Assembly: GCA_964230805.1 (NCBI GenBank)
Contig: CAXRIA010000003.1
Coordinates: 1 to 9,721, forward strand
Reading direction: 5' to 3'
DNA length: 9,721 nt
Source of the DNA: Flavicella sp964230805
GTDB taxonomy: Bacteria; Bacteroidota; Bacteroidia; Flavobacteriales; Flavobacteriaceae
The notes beneath the pieces were generated by a model. That model was not told where the DNA came from, made no database searches, and worked only from the letters and a program-made list of their open reading frames with translations. Both the position numbers and the translations under genes were made by a program. Below, in pieces: positions 1-7,691 of the stretch. The stretch's first letter is position 1; each line of letters begins with the position of its first letter.

Positions 1-297
1 ACACCTAAGCACTTATTTAACTACAATCTAGAATACAGTTACGGCAAAGTCTCAACGTACATACAAAAACTATATCAGAGCAAAGTATTCACAAATGAAA
101 TAAATATTGATTTCTATTCCTTGGAAACTGTAAATGTTCTCAACTACGGGATTTCCTATGACTTTCTACGAAAACAAAATTCCTCCCTTTCTATTGGGCT
201 AAAAATAAATAATCTCTTCAATCAATTGTATTATTTCTCAAACTTACGTCCAATGCCAGGACGAAACTTTCAAATAAATATGAACTATAAATTTTAA
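1..297 (+). CDS. TonB-dependent outer-membrane receptor, C-terminal fragment
   Basis: Reading frame 1 is open from the first base to a TAA at 295-297, giving 98 residues of the C-terminal end of a protein whose start lies outside the window. The residues alternate polar and hydrophobic/aromatic, as in outer-membrane beta strands. Near the end is the typical receptor motif N-N-L-F-N-Q-L-Y-Y, then P-M-P-G-R-N-F-Q and a last strand ending in Phe (N-Y-K-F), the C-terminal aromatic recognised by the Bam machinery. In this family the 22-stranded barrel imports large ligands using energy from TonB-ExbBD. The substrate cannot be read from the fragment. The lipoprotein gene 6 nt downstream resembles BtuG, so a corrinoid (BtuB-like) receptor is the favoured inference. 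A siderophore or other metal-complex receptor remains possible. Confidence 0.85.
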   Translation, partial: TPKHLFNYNLEYSYGKVSTYIQKLYQSKVFTNEINIDFYSLETVNVLNYGISYDFLRKQNSSLSIGLKINNLFNQLYYFSNLRPMPGRNFQINMNYKF

Positions 298-303
298 ACA
301 AAA

Positions 304-1383
304 ATGAAAACAACAAAGCTAATTTTAAAATTGATTCTCCTGAGTATCTTTGTCAGCTCGTGTAATGAAAATGACACTGTAGAAGAAGCACTAGATACTT
401 ATACTGACGGTGTAATCATTAGTGCAGAAGGAAACTTTGGTAATAAAGACGGTTCCATTTCTTATGTTTCTGAGGACTACAGTATTGCATCTAATTTTAT
501 TTATTCAAATGTAAATGAAGCGCAATTGGGTGGATTGATTCAATCCATTGCTTTTTCAGAGGACAAGGCTTTTGTCGTATTAAATGATGTCAATACGATT
601 GTCGTAGTGGACAGATATACTTTTAAAAAAGAGGCAGTAATTACAGAGGGCTTTGAAAACCCAAGATACATGGAAATTGTAGGTGACTTTGGTTATGTGA
701 CCAACTGGGGAGATACTACCAACGAAACAGACGACTACCTAGCTGTTGTTGATCTGAATACATATACAGTAAGCGCTAGTATTCCAGTGGAATTAGGTCC
801 TGAAAGAATCTTAAAAAACAATACGAAATTATACATCTCTCACAAAGGGGCTTTTGGTTTGAATAATAAAATTTCTGTCCTTGACACAGATGCGACAGAA
901 AACATTGAAACCATTACAGTCAACGACAGACCTGATGAGTTGGTGATCAATTCTTCAGGCGACTTGGTCGTTTTATCTGAAGGAGATCAAGAATGGGTGA
1001 ATGGTGATGATGGTTGGTACGTTGCATCGGAAACAAAAGGAGCTATTCAAACCATCGATCTAAATACGAATACAGTGATCAAAACCATCGAATTCGCTGA
1101 TGGGGTGCATCCAAACTTATTGGCGGTTGACAATGGAAACATTTATTATCATATCGGATATCAAGGTGTATTCCGTATTGCTGAAACTGCAAGTCAATTA
1201 TCTCAAGAAAGTCCAATTTCCACTGAAAACCTGTACGGGCTGAATGTAAAAAATGATTTGATTTATGGAGTGCAATACTCATTTACCCAATTGAGTAAAC
1301 TAATTGTAACTGATGCTTCCACAAAAAGCGTCGTTTATTCAACAGGTGTTGGTTTGGGAGCTTCCAAAATATACTTTAACTAG
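304..1383 (+). CDS. Surface lipoprotein with DUF5074/YncE-like beta-propeller, BtuG-like
   Basis: This 359-residue protein has a Lys-rich N-terminus, a hydrophobic segment (about 7-17) and a lipobox V-S-S-C with the lipidated Cys at 20, so it is a predicted lipoprotein. Residues 21-24 (N-E-N-D) are partly acidic, loosely like the Bacteroidota surface-export signal. The rest is a repeat protein. Segments of the form V-V-D-x-x-T-x-x-V recur near 100-112, 147-160, 190-205, 249-262 and 333-347, as expected for blades of a six- or seven-bladed propeller. The start of the mature domain (V-I-I-S-A-E-G-N-F-G, 37-46) is typical of the DUF5074/BtuG group. BtuG proteins cap a BtuB-type receptor and capture vitamin B12 at high affinity. 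Receptor gene then lipoprotein gene, 6 nt apart, is the same order. The corrinoid ligand is an inference. The start is the ATG at 304, and the gene ends in tandem TAG stops. Confidence 0.8.
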   Translation: MKTTKLILKLILLSIFVSSCNENDTVEEALDTYTDGVIISAEGNFGNKDGSISYVSEDYSIASNFIYSNVNEAQLGGLIQSIAFSEDKAFVVLNDVNTIVVVDRYTFKKEAVITEGFENPRYMEIVGDFGYVTNWGDTTNETDDYLAVVDLNTYTVSASIPVELGPERILKNNTKLYISHKGAFGLNNKISVLDTDATENIETITVNDRPDELVINSSGDLVVLSEGDQEWVNGDDGWYVASETKGAIQTIDLNTNTVIKTIEFADGVHPNLLAVDNGNIYYHIGYQGVFRIAETASQLSQESPISTENLYGLNVKNDLIYGVQYSFTQLSKLIVTDASTKSVVYSTGVGLGASKIYFN

Positions 1384-1406
1384 TAGTAAACATTTCATTA
1401 CGTGAA

Positions 1407-1431
1407 AAAAGGCTCCCATTTGGAGCCTTTT
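1407..1431 (+). terminator. Rho-independent terminator of the receptor/lipoprotein operon
   Basis: A perfect 10-bp stem (AAAAGGCTCC at 1407-1416 with GGAGCCTTTT at 1422-1431) encloses the 5-nt loop CATTT. The descending arm ends in T and is followed by a pyrimidine-rich stretch. It begins 23 nt after the lipoprotein stop codon. The A/T-flanked stem can work in both directions, but only the plus strand has a gene ending here. Confidence 0.88.
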
Positions 1432-1526
1432 CTATTTCCTTTCATGATTTAATCTTCGAAATTTCAAGCACAACCACATACCCTAAGTTTCCCATAAAAA
1501 TTCTCATAACATGTCGATAACTTTTA

Positions 1527-1557
1527 TTGTAGAAAAGCAAACGAAGACTTATTTTTG
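1527..1557 (+). promoter_or_regulatory. Bacteroidota-type promoter candidate for pcrA
   Basis: A perfect match to the Bacteroidota -7 consensus TAnnTTTG, TATTTTTG at 1550-1557, is preceded after a 20-nt spacer by TTG (1527-1529, in ATTG), which fits the -33 element TTTG. Transcription would start near 1563. That leaves a leader of about 35 or 65 nt, depending on which TTG start of pcrA is used. The remaining part of this intergenic stretch (about 1432-1525) shows no gene or structured element. Confidence 0.55.
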
Positions 1558-1629
1558 AGGGATTGAAGCAGCGCAAGTACATTTCAGAAAAAAAACTTGC
1601 CATTACTCACGAAAAAAACAACCATTATT

Positions 1630-3966
1630 TTGGCCAATTATTTAGATCAATTGAATCCCTCCCAAAAAGAAGCCGTATTGCAAAAAGAAGGTCCGATGAT
1701 TATCATTGCCGGAGCTGGATCGGGAAAAACAAGGGTACTCACCTATCGCATTGCACATTTAATGCAACAGGGCATTGATGCATTTAATATTTTGATCCTC
1801 ACCTTTACCAACAAAGCCGCCCGAGAAATGAAAGAGCGTATTGCGGGTGTTGTCGGTGCGAGCGAAGCAAAAAATTTATGGATGGGAACCTTCCACTCTG
1901 TTTTTGCAAGAATACTTCGTTCCGAAGCAGATAAATTGGGGTTTCCTTCAAATTTCACCATCTATGACACCCAAGACTCTGTGCGATTGATCGGCGCAAT
2001 CATCAAAGAACAAGGCCTGGACAAAGATAGATACAAGGCAAAACAGGTACTTGGCCGGATTTCTCAATTCAAAAACAGTCTGATCACAGTAAAAGCCTAT
2101 CAAAACAACCCAGAACTGCAAGAGGCAGACACCATGGCGAGTCGTCCAAAAATGGGAGCCATCTACAAAGAATACGTAGACCGTTGCTTTAAATCAGGAG
2201 CCATGGATTTTGACGATTTGTTGCTTCGAACCAACGAGTTATTGGCGCGCTTTCCAGATGTCTTGGCAAAATATCAAGACCGATTTCGCTACGTGATGGT
2301 AGATGAGTATCAGGACACCAATCATTCTCAATATTTGATCGTGCGAGCACTCGCAGATCGTTTTCAAAATATTTGTGTTGTGGGTGACGACTCGCAAAGC
2401 ATTTATGCCTTCCGAGGGGCAAACATCAATAATATTCTAAATTTTCAAAAGCATTACGACGGAGTTCAAACCTTCAAACTTGAACAAAATTATCGCTCCT
2501 CTAAAAATATTGTAGAAGCGGCAAACAGTTTGATTGAAAACAACAAAACCAAATTAGACAAAGAAATTTGGACAGCGAACCAAGAAGGTCCCAAAGTAAA
2601 AGTAATGCGCACGCTTTCGGACGGTGAGGAAGGTCGCTGGGTCGCAAATTCTATTTTTGAAAACAAAATGAACCACCAGCTAACCAACGATAAATTTTGT
2701 ATTCTCTACCGAACCAATGCACAATCCAGAGCCATGGAAGATGCCTTGAGAAAAAAGAGAATTGCCTACAAAATATACGGTGGTACTTCTTTCTACCAAA
2801 GAAAAGAAATCAAAGACGTGCTCTCTTACTTGCGAATTTTAATCAATCCCAATGACGAAGAAGCGTTGAAGCGTATTATCAACTATCCTGCGCGAGGCAT
2901 TGGTCAAACCACAGTTGACAAACTTGTACTCGCAGCCAACCACTACAACCGCCCTATAATTGACATTATTAACAATATTGACAATGTTGATCTGAAAGTA
3001 AACAATGGAACAAAAAACAAGCTTCGCGATTTTTCCGAAATGATCAAAGCTTTTGGTATTGAATCACAAAAAATGAACGCATTTGAAATTGCCGACAGCA
3101 TTGTGAAACGCGTCAAAATTGTAAAAGATTTAGAAGCCGACGGTACACCAGAGGGCATTAGCAAAGTAGAAAATGTCCAGGAACTTTTAAATGGAATCAA
3201 ATATTTTATTGACGATGCAAAAGAAAAAGGATTGGAAGATTCCTTGGCGGTATTTTTAGAAGATGTTGCTTTGAAAACGGATATAGACAGCGACAAACCC
3301 GAGGATGAGCCCTCGGTTTCTCTGATGACCATTCATTTGGCCAAAGGATTGGAATTTCCCTATGTATACATCGTTGGTATGGAAGAATCCTTGTTTCCCT
3401 CAGCCATGAGTATGAATACTCGGAGTGAGTTGGAAGAAGAACGACGTCTGTTTTATGTGGCACTTACCAGAGCAGAAGAACAAGCTTATTTGAGCTACGC
3501 AAACACAAGATACCGATGGGGAAAATTAACAGACGCGGAACCCAGCCGCTTTTTAGAAGAAATTGACGACAAATATTTGGAATTTTTGACACCACAAAGA
3601 CTGACTCCAAGAACCAACAACTTTGTTGACAGCAATCTGTTTGAAGACGACATCCCAAAAGACCGCATTCGTTACAGAAAACCAATAACAAGAACAAGTG
3701 TTAGAAAACAAAAAACTGAAACACCGAAAAAATCATTGATCAATCCTCCCAGTAATTTTAAAAAAGTAAGTGAAACCAAAACTGCTGGAAATTTGTTTGA
3801 TTCGAAAATTACCGTTGGTAATTTTGTAGAACACCAACGCTTTGGCAAGGGAAAGGTTTTGAAATTAGAAGGTACAGGAGGTGATATCAAAGCTGAAATT
3901 CAGTTTGAAAAACAAGGAGTCAAAAAATTAATCTTAAAATTTTCCAAACTCAAAATTATTGGTTAA
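1630..3966 (+). CDS. pcrA: ATP-dependent DNA helicase PcrA/UvrD (SF1A)
   Basis: A 3'-5' superfamily 1A helicase acting in nucleotide-excision and mismatch repair, in clearing stalled replication forks and in displacing proteins from DNA. From the TTG at 1630 it has 778 residues, a usual length. Visible motifs, numbered from that start: Walker A G-A-G-S-G-K-T (about 28-34), motif Ia T-F-T-N-K-A-A-R-E-M (about 58-67), Walker B V-D-E-Y-Q-D-T-N (about 224-231), motif III G-D-D-S-Q-S-I-Y-A-F-R-G (about 252-263), motif IV Q-N-Y-R-S (about 286-290), motif V T-I-H-L-A-K-G-L-E-F (about 565-574) and motif VI Y-V-A-L-T-R-A-E (about 608-615). A basic linker leads to a C-terminal Tudor-like module (about 725-778), known in PcrA/UvrD to bind RNA polymerase. 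No ATG lies upstream of the Walker A region. TTG 1630 gives M-A-N-Y-L-D-Q-L-N, the usual family N-terminus; TTG 1597 adds 11 residues. menC follows 34 nt downstream. Confidence 0.95.
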   Translation: MANYLDQLNPSQKEAVLQKEGPMIIIAGAGSGKTRVLTYRIAHLMQQGIDAFNILILTFTNKAAREMKERIAGVVGASEAKNLWMGTFHSVFARILRSEADKLGFPSNFTIYDTQDSVRLIGAIIKEQGLDKDRYKAKQVLGRISQFKNSLITVKAYQNNPELQEADTMASRPKMGAIYKEYVDRCFKSGAMDFDDLLLRTNELLARFPDVLAKYQDRFRYVMVDEYQDTNHSQYLIVRALADRFQNICVVGDDSQSIYAFRGANINNILNFQKHYDGVQTFKLEQNYRSSKNIVEAANSLIENNKTKLDKEIWTANQEGPKVKVMRTLSDGEEGRWVANSIFENKMNHQLTNDKFCILYRTNAQSRAMEDALRKKRIAYKIYGGTSFYQRKEIKDVLSYLRILINPNDEEALKRIINYPARGIGQTTVDKLVLAANHYNRPIIDIINNIDNVDLKVNNGTKNKLRDFSEMIKAFGIESQKMNAFEIADSIVKRVKIVKDLEADGTPEGISKVENVQELLNGIKYFIDDAKEKGLEDSLAVFLEDVALKTDIDSDKPEDEPSVSLMTIHLAKGLEFPYVYIVGMEESLFPSAMSMNTRSELEEERRLFYVALTRAEEQAYLSYANTRYRWGKLTDAEPSRFLEEIDDKYLEFLTPQRLTPRTNNFVDSNLFEDDIPKDRIRYRKPITRTSVRKQKTETPKKSLINPPSNFKKVSETKTAGNLFDSKITVGNFVEHQRFGKGKVLKLEGTGGDIKAEIQFEKQGVKKLILKFSKLKIIG

Positions 3967-4000
3967 TATCTCTCAACTAAAATTCTCGAATTCGTAATTT

Positions 4001-5041
4001 ATGATGCGCAACGCTTCTTTTAAAAAACACATCCTTCATTTCAAACAAGCCAGTGGTACTTCGCGTGGAGTACTAAAGACAAAGGAAACCTACCTTCTCA
4101 AAATATTTGACAACCACAAAGAAGGCTATGGAGAATGTGGCATTTTCAGAGGACTAAGTATAGATGACAAACCTGATTACGAAGAAAAATTGCAATGGGT
4201 TTGTGATCATATTGAACGTGGAAAAGATTTTTTAATCTCAAAATTAAATGAATTTCCATCCATTCAATTTGGATTGGAGCAAGCTTTTTTATCCTTTCAA
4301 AGCCACCATCCTTTTGAATTGTTTCCAACATCTTTTGTGACAAAACAGCAGCCGATAGCGATTAATGGACTCATCTGGATGGGAGAACCCAAATTTATGC
4401 AAAAACAGATTGAAGAAAAGCTCGCGGCAGGTTTTAAAACCATCAAATTAAAAATTGGAGCCATTGAATTTGAAAAAGAATGTCAATTATTGCAAGGAAT
4501 TCGGAAACATTTTTCCGCAGAAAAAATTGAATTGCGTGTGGATGCCAATGGTGCCTTTACTCCAAAAAATGCGCTTGAAAAATTAAAACGTCTGTCTGAA
4601 TACGAGCTGCATTCCATTGAACAACCTATTCGTCAAGGACAAATTGAAGAGATGGCAGATCTTTGCAGTAGAACCCCCTTACCCATTGCTCTTGACGAAG
4701 AATTGATTGGTGTTACGGATCAAAACAAAAAAGAGGAACTTCTCAAAACCATAGAACCACAATACATTATTTTAAAACCGAGCTTGGTTGGAGGAATCCA
4801 AGGAAGTAACGAGTGGATTGAAATTGCTAAAAAACAGCACATTGGATGGTGGGTGACCTCTGCCTTGGAATCCAATATTGGACTCAACGCCATTGCGCAA
4901 TGGACCGCTAATTTAAAAACCACCATACCCCAAGGCCTAGGAACGGGAAGCTTGTTTACCAATAATTTTGAAAGTCCGCTCTACGTTGAAAACGGTTATC
5001 TTTGGTATGATTCCAAAACCCCATGGGATTTTAAGTGGTGA
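4001..5041 (+). CDS. menC: o-Succinylbenzoate synthase (enolase superfamily)
   Basis: This 346-residue member of the muconate-lactonizing branch of the enolase superfamily most likely dehydrates SHCHC to o-succinylbenzoate in menaquinone biosynthesis, the respiratory quinone of Bacteroidota. Catalytic signatures are in order: K149-L-K151 (the K-x-K base motif), metal ligands D181 (in D-A-N-G), E207 (in S-I-E-Q-P) and D232 (in D-E-E), then K259 (in L-K-P-S) on the opposite face. The N-terminal capping domain holds S-G-T-S-R-G (18-23), in the specificity loop region, and the C-terminal part S-A-L-E-S-N-I-G (287-294) is also conserved. Tandem ATGs at 4001 and 4004 could both start it. It is probably co-transcribed with pcrA, since the 34-nt gap shows no terminator. 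No other men gene is in the window. Dipeptide epimerases share this scaffold, so substrate assignment rests on resemblance to flavobacterial MenC. Confidence 0.85.
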   Translation: MMRNASFKKHILHFKQASGTSRGVLKTKETYLLKIFDNHKEGYGECGIFRGLSIDDKPDYEEKLQWVCDHIERGKDFLISKLNEFPSIQFGLEQAFLSFQSHHPFELFPTSFVTKQQPIAINGLIWMGEPKFMQKQIEEKLAAGFKTIKLKIGAIEFEKECQLLQGIRKHFSAEKIELRVDANGAFTPKNALEKLKRLSEYELHSIEQPIRQGQIEEMADLCSRTPLPIALDEELIGVTDQNKKEELLKTIEPQYIILKPSLVGGIQGSNEWIEIAKKQHIGWWVTSALESNIGLNAIAQWTANLKTTIPQGLGTGSLFTNNFESPLYVENGYLWYDSKTPWDFKW

Positions 5042-5074
5042 CTCCTTTTCAATGGCATCAAACAATTCCGAAAC

Positions 5075-7537
5075 TCAATAATGATCAACGTCAATTGCCA
5101 ATCGGATGGCTCGAAAATTAGGAACTGCTTGAAAGGTTTTTTTAATTTTTTCAATGTGTTCTTTCGTCCCCTTCAAGGACTGCTTGGGAGGTATTTTAAC
5201 AATGATCTGTTTGATATATAGGTTTCGAACTCTTGACACTGCAGGTGAAGCCGGCCCTAACACATTTTCTCGAAAAGTATTTGCCAGTGATTTTCCTAGC
5301 CACTCAGCCGCTTCTTCCAAACGAATCAAATCTCGGTGTTTCAGAGTCATACGCATCACTCGATAGTACGGAGGATAATGAAACTGCCATCGATCTTGCA
5401 GTTGTTCCTCATACATTTCTTCATACGCATTTGAGGATACTTGTTGCAGAATTTGATGGTAGGGATTGAAGGTCTGAATCAGTACTTTTCCTCTTTTGTG
5501 AGAGCGCCCAGATCTACCTGCCACTTGCACCAGCATCTGAAACGTACGCTCATGTGCTCTAAAATCAGGAAAGTTTAACAAGTTATCGGCATTCAACACT
5601 CCGACCAAACTCACATTCTCAAAATCGAGCCCTTTTGACAACATTTGCGTTCCAACCAGAATATCGATCTCCTGTGCTTGAAAAGCCCCGATAATTTTTT
5701 GATAACCATATTTACCACGTGTCGTGTCTAAATCCATTCTACCTATATTGTAAGATGGGAACAGCTCTTTGAGTTCCAGTTCTATTTGCTCGGTTCCAAA
5801 TCCTACGGTTGTCAACTTTTCAGAACCGCAAGCACCGCAATGTTTCGGAACAACCTGTCGATAATTGCAATAATGACAGCGCAATTCTTTTCGAAATTTA
5901 TGATAGGTTAAACTTACATCACAATTGGGGCATTGAGGAGAAACAGCACAAGTTTCACATTCCATTACCGGAGAATACCCTCTTCGGTTCTGAAATAGAA
6001 TCACTTGTTCTTTCGCATCTAAAGCCTTCTGAATGTGTTGTATCAAAGCATCTGAAAAATGCCCTGTCATTCTTTTCTTTCGATGTTTTTCTTTGATATC
6101 GACCAACTCAACTTCTGGCATTTGTACGTTTCCAAAACGTTTTTTCAGACGCACCAACCCATATTTGTCATTTTTTGCATTAAAAAAACTTTCAATGCTC
6201 GGTGTTGCAGAACCCAACAATACTTTTGCTCCATGAAGCTTCCCTAATAAAATTGACGTGTCTCTCGCGTTGTAGCGAGGCGCTGGATCAAACTGTTTGT
6301 AAGACACTTCGTGTTCTTCATCTACAATGATAAGACCCAAATTAGCAAAGGGAAGAAACAAAGAGGAACGGGCACCGAGCACAATTTGCGCTTTTGTTTT
6401 CGATTCCAAGACATTGTTCCAAACTTCTACCCTTTCGTTCATGGAATATTTGGAATGATACACTGAAATTTTACCCCCAAATAATTTTTTCAAACGATCA
6501 ATCAGTTGCGTTGTTAACGCAATTTCCGGTAATAAAAACAAGACTTGCTTCCCCTGATCTAAGATTTCTTGAATTAACTTTGCGTAAACTTCCGTTTTTC
6601 CACTACTTGTGACGCCATGCAACAAGGTCACCTCTTTTGTTCCAAAACACCTTTTAATTTCTTCAAAAGCAGTTTCTTGGGGCTCACTTAAATCTTTTAA
6701 ACGATCCTCAGCTTCACGAAAACGAACCCGATCTACTTGCAATTGATACACCTCCAATATTTGCTTATCTACCAAGCCTTTGACAACGGCTGGAGACGCG
6801 CCTGATTTTTCTTGCAAATCTTTCACCTTAATTGGTTTCTTGGTCTCACCTTCCATAGAAAAGTAGGTCATCAAAGCTTGGTGCTGTTTTTTTGCTCTTG
6901 AGACAAGTGTCAACACTTCTTGCAAAGCCTCTGAATTTTTATACTTCTCGGCCAGTTGTATGTAATTGACTAATTTGGGTTTGTACTGCGCATATATTTC
7001 TTCACGAACAACAATCGCCCCTTTTTCGAGCATTGATTTTAAATAAGGCAGTACGTTTTTTTTATTCACTACTCCGCTTATATCACTAGCAGACATCTGG
7101 GCTTGCTGTTGCAAAGCTTCAAAAATTAAAAATTCTGGATCTGTCAGTTCGTTTTGACTTTGAAAAGAATTGTTAATTAGAACAATGGTTTCACTCTCTA
7201 GTAAAAAGGCGCTTGGCAATGCAGCTCTGTAAACATCACCAAGGGAGCACATGTAATAACTCGAAATCCAATGCCAAAGCTCCAGTTGTTTTGCATTTAC
7301 TACTGGACTTTGATCTAAAATTTGATGAATGGCTTTTGCCTCATAGGCATCGGGAGGGTTTTGATGTATCGCGGCCACCAACCCTGTATAGATTTTAGAT
7401 TTCCCAAAAGGGACAGCCACACGCACTCCTGGTTTTAAAAATGAAGCTTCTGCTTCCGTGATGCGATAGGTAAATAACTTCTCGAGCGGAAGCGGCAAAA
7501 TCACATCTATAAAATACACAGCAGTTGTAAATGACAA
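5075..7537 (-). CDS. priA: Primosomal protein N' (replication-restart helicase PriA)
   Basis: PriA recognises abandoned replication forks and D-loops and reloads the replicative helicase. From the TTG at 7537 it has 820 residues, slightly above the Proteobacterial length. It shows the N-terminal DNA-binding region (D-V-I-L-P-L-P-L-E near 11-19; R-V-A-V-P-F-G-K near 39-46), Walker A G-V-T-S-S-G-K-T (308-315), the D-E-E-H box (406-409), G-S-A-T-P-S (442-447), G-T-Q-M-L-S-K-G-L-D-F (629-639) and Q-V-A-G-R-S-G-R (671-678). The zinc domain is complete, with four C-x2-C pairs: C527/C530, C536/C539, C554/C557 and C567/C570, the eight ligands for two zinc ions. No ATG exists between the upstream in-frame stop (about 7583) and the first conserved motif. 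TTG 7537 is the longest reasonable start; GTG at 7519 (814 residues) fits family N-termini such as M-Y-F-I-D-V-I-L-P equally well. It converges on menC. Confidence 0.95.
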   Translation of the reverse strand: MSFTTAVYFIDVILPLPLEKLFTYRITEAEASFLKPGVRVAVPFGKSKIYTGLVAAIHQNPPDAYEAKAIHQILDQSPVVNAKQLELWHWISSYYMCSLGDVYRAALPSAFLLESETIVLINNSFQSQNELTDPEFLIFEALQQQAQMSASDISGVVNKKNVLPYLKSMLEKGAIVVREEIYAQYKPKLVNYIQLAEKYKNSEALQEVLTLVSRAKKQHQALMTYFSMEGETKKPIKVKDLQEKSGASPAVVKGLVDKQILEVYQLQVDRVRFREAEDRLKDLSEPQETAFEEIKRCFGTKEVTLLHGVTSSGKTEVYAKLIQEILDQGKQVLFLLPEIALTTQLIDRLKKLFGGKISVYHSKYSMNERVEVWNNVLESKTKAQIVLGARSSLFLPFANLGLIIVDEEHEVSYKQFDPAPRYNARDTSILLGKLHGAKVLLGSATPSIESFFNAKNDKYGLVRLKKRFGNVQMPEVELVDIKEKHRKKRMTGHFSDALIQHIQKALDAKEQVILFQNRRGYSPVMECETCAVSPQCPNCDVSLTYHKFRKELRCHYCNYRQVVPKHCGACGSEKLTTVGFGTEQIELELKELFPSYNIGRMDLDTTRGKYGYQKIIGAFQAQEIDILVGTQMLSKGLDFENVSLVGVLNADNLLNFPDFRAHERTFQMLVQVAGRSGRSHKRGKVLIQTFNPYHQILQQVSSNAYEEMYEEQLQDRWQFHYPPYYRVMRMTLKHRDLIRLEEAAEWLGKSLANTFRENVLGPASPAVSRVRNLYIKQIIVKIPPKQSLKGTKEHIEKIKKTFQAVPNFRAIRLAIDVDHY

Positions 7538-7563
7538 TTTTTCTAAAATCTTTGATTGAAATT

Positions 7564-7593
7564 CAAATATAAGGGAATCTTCTTATTTCAAAA
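7564..7593 (-). promoter_or_regulatory. Candidate promoter for priA
   Basis: On the minus strand, TATATTTG (7571-7564) fits the Bacteroidota -7 element TAnnTTTG exactly. TTTTG (7593-7589) lies 17 nt upstream, slightly closer than the usual 19-21 nt. The predicted start of transcription is about 20 nt before the TTG start of priA. bcp lies upstream in the same direction across a 154-nt AT-rich gap with no convincing terminator, so some read-through from bcp is also plausible. Confidence 0.4.
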
Positions 7594-7691
7594 GTGTATT
7601 TTCAAACAACCCAACACGAATGGTCGATTGGTCGTGGTTTTTAAAAACACAAAAAACTTGTATTTTGAAAAAAAATGAAAATCCATAAAAA

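Noticed and set aside
1563..1778. 71-codon plus-strand frame overlapping the pcrA start, considered as a leader peptide
   Set aside because: It begins with TTG, runs out of frame into pcrA through the Walker A region, is rich in basic residues with no recognisable family, and looks like a shifted reading of pcrA.
2943..3332. 129-codon minus-strand frame inside pcrA
   Set aside because: It lies fully antisense to a conserved helicase region and gives a low-complexity Ser/Phe-rich product.
5809..6247. Overlapping plus-strand frames inside priA
   Set aside because: They are antisense to the PriA zinc domain and helicase core; their composition follows from the opposite strand.
7612..7650. Possible hairpin (AACCACGA with TCGTGTT on the minus strand) and the palindrome GTTTTTAAAAAC as a bcp terminator
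   Set aside because: The stem is interrupted by a bulge, has a 12-nt loop and no following T-tract; the palindrome has no loop. Neither is strong enough to call.
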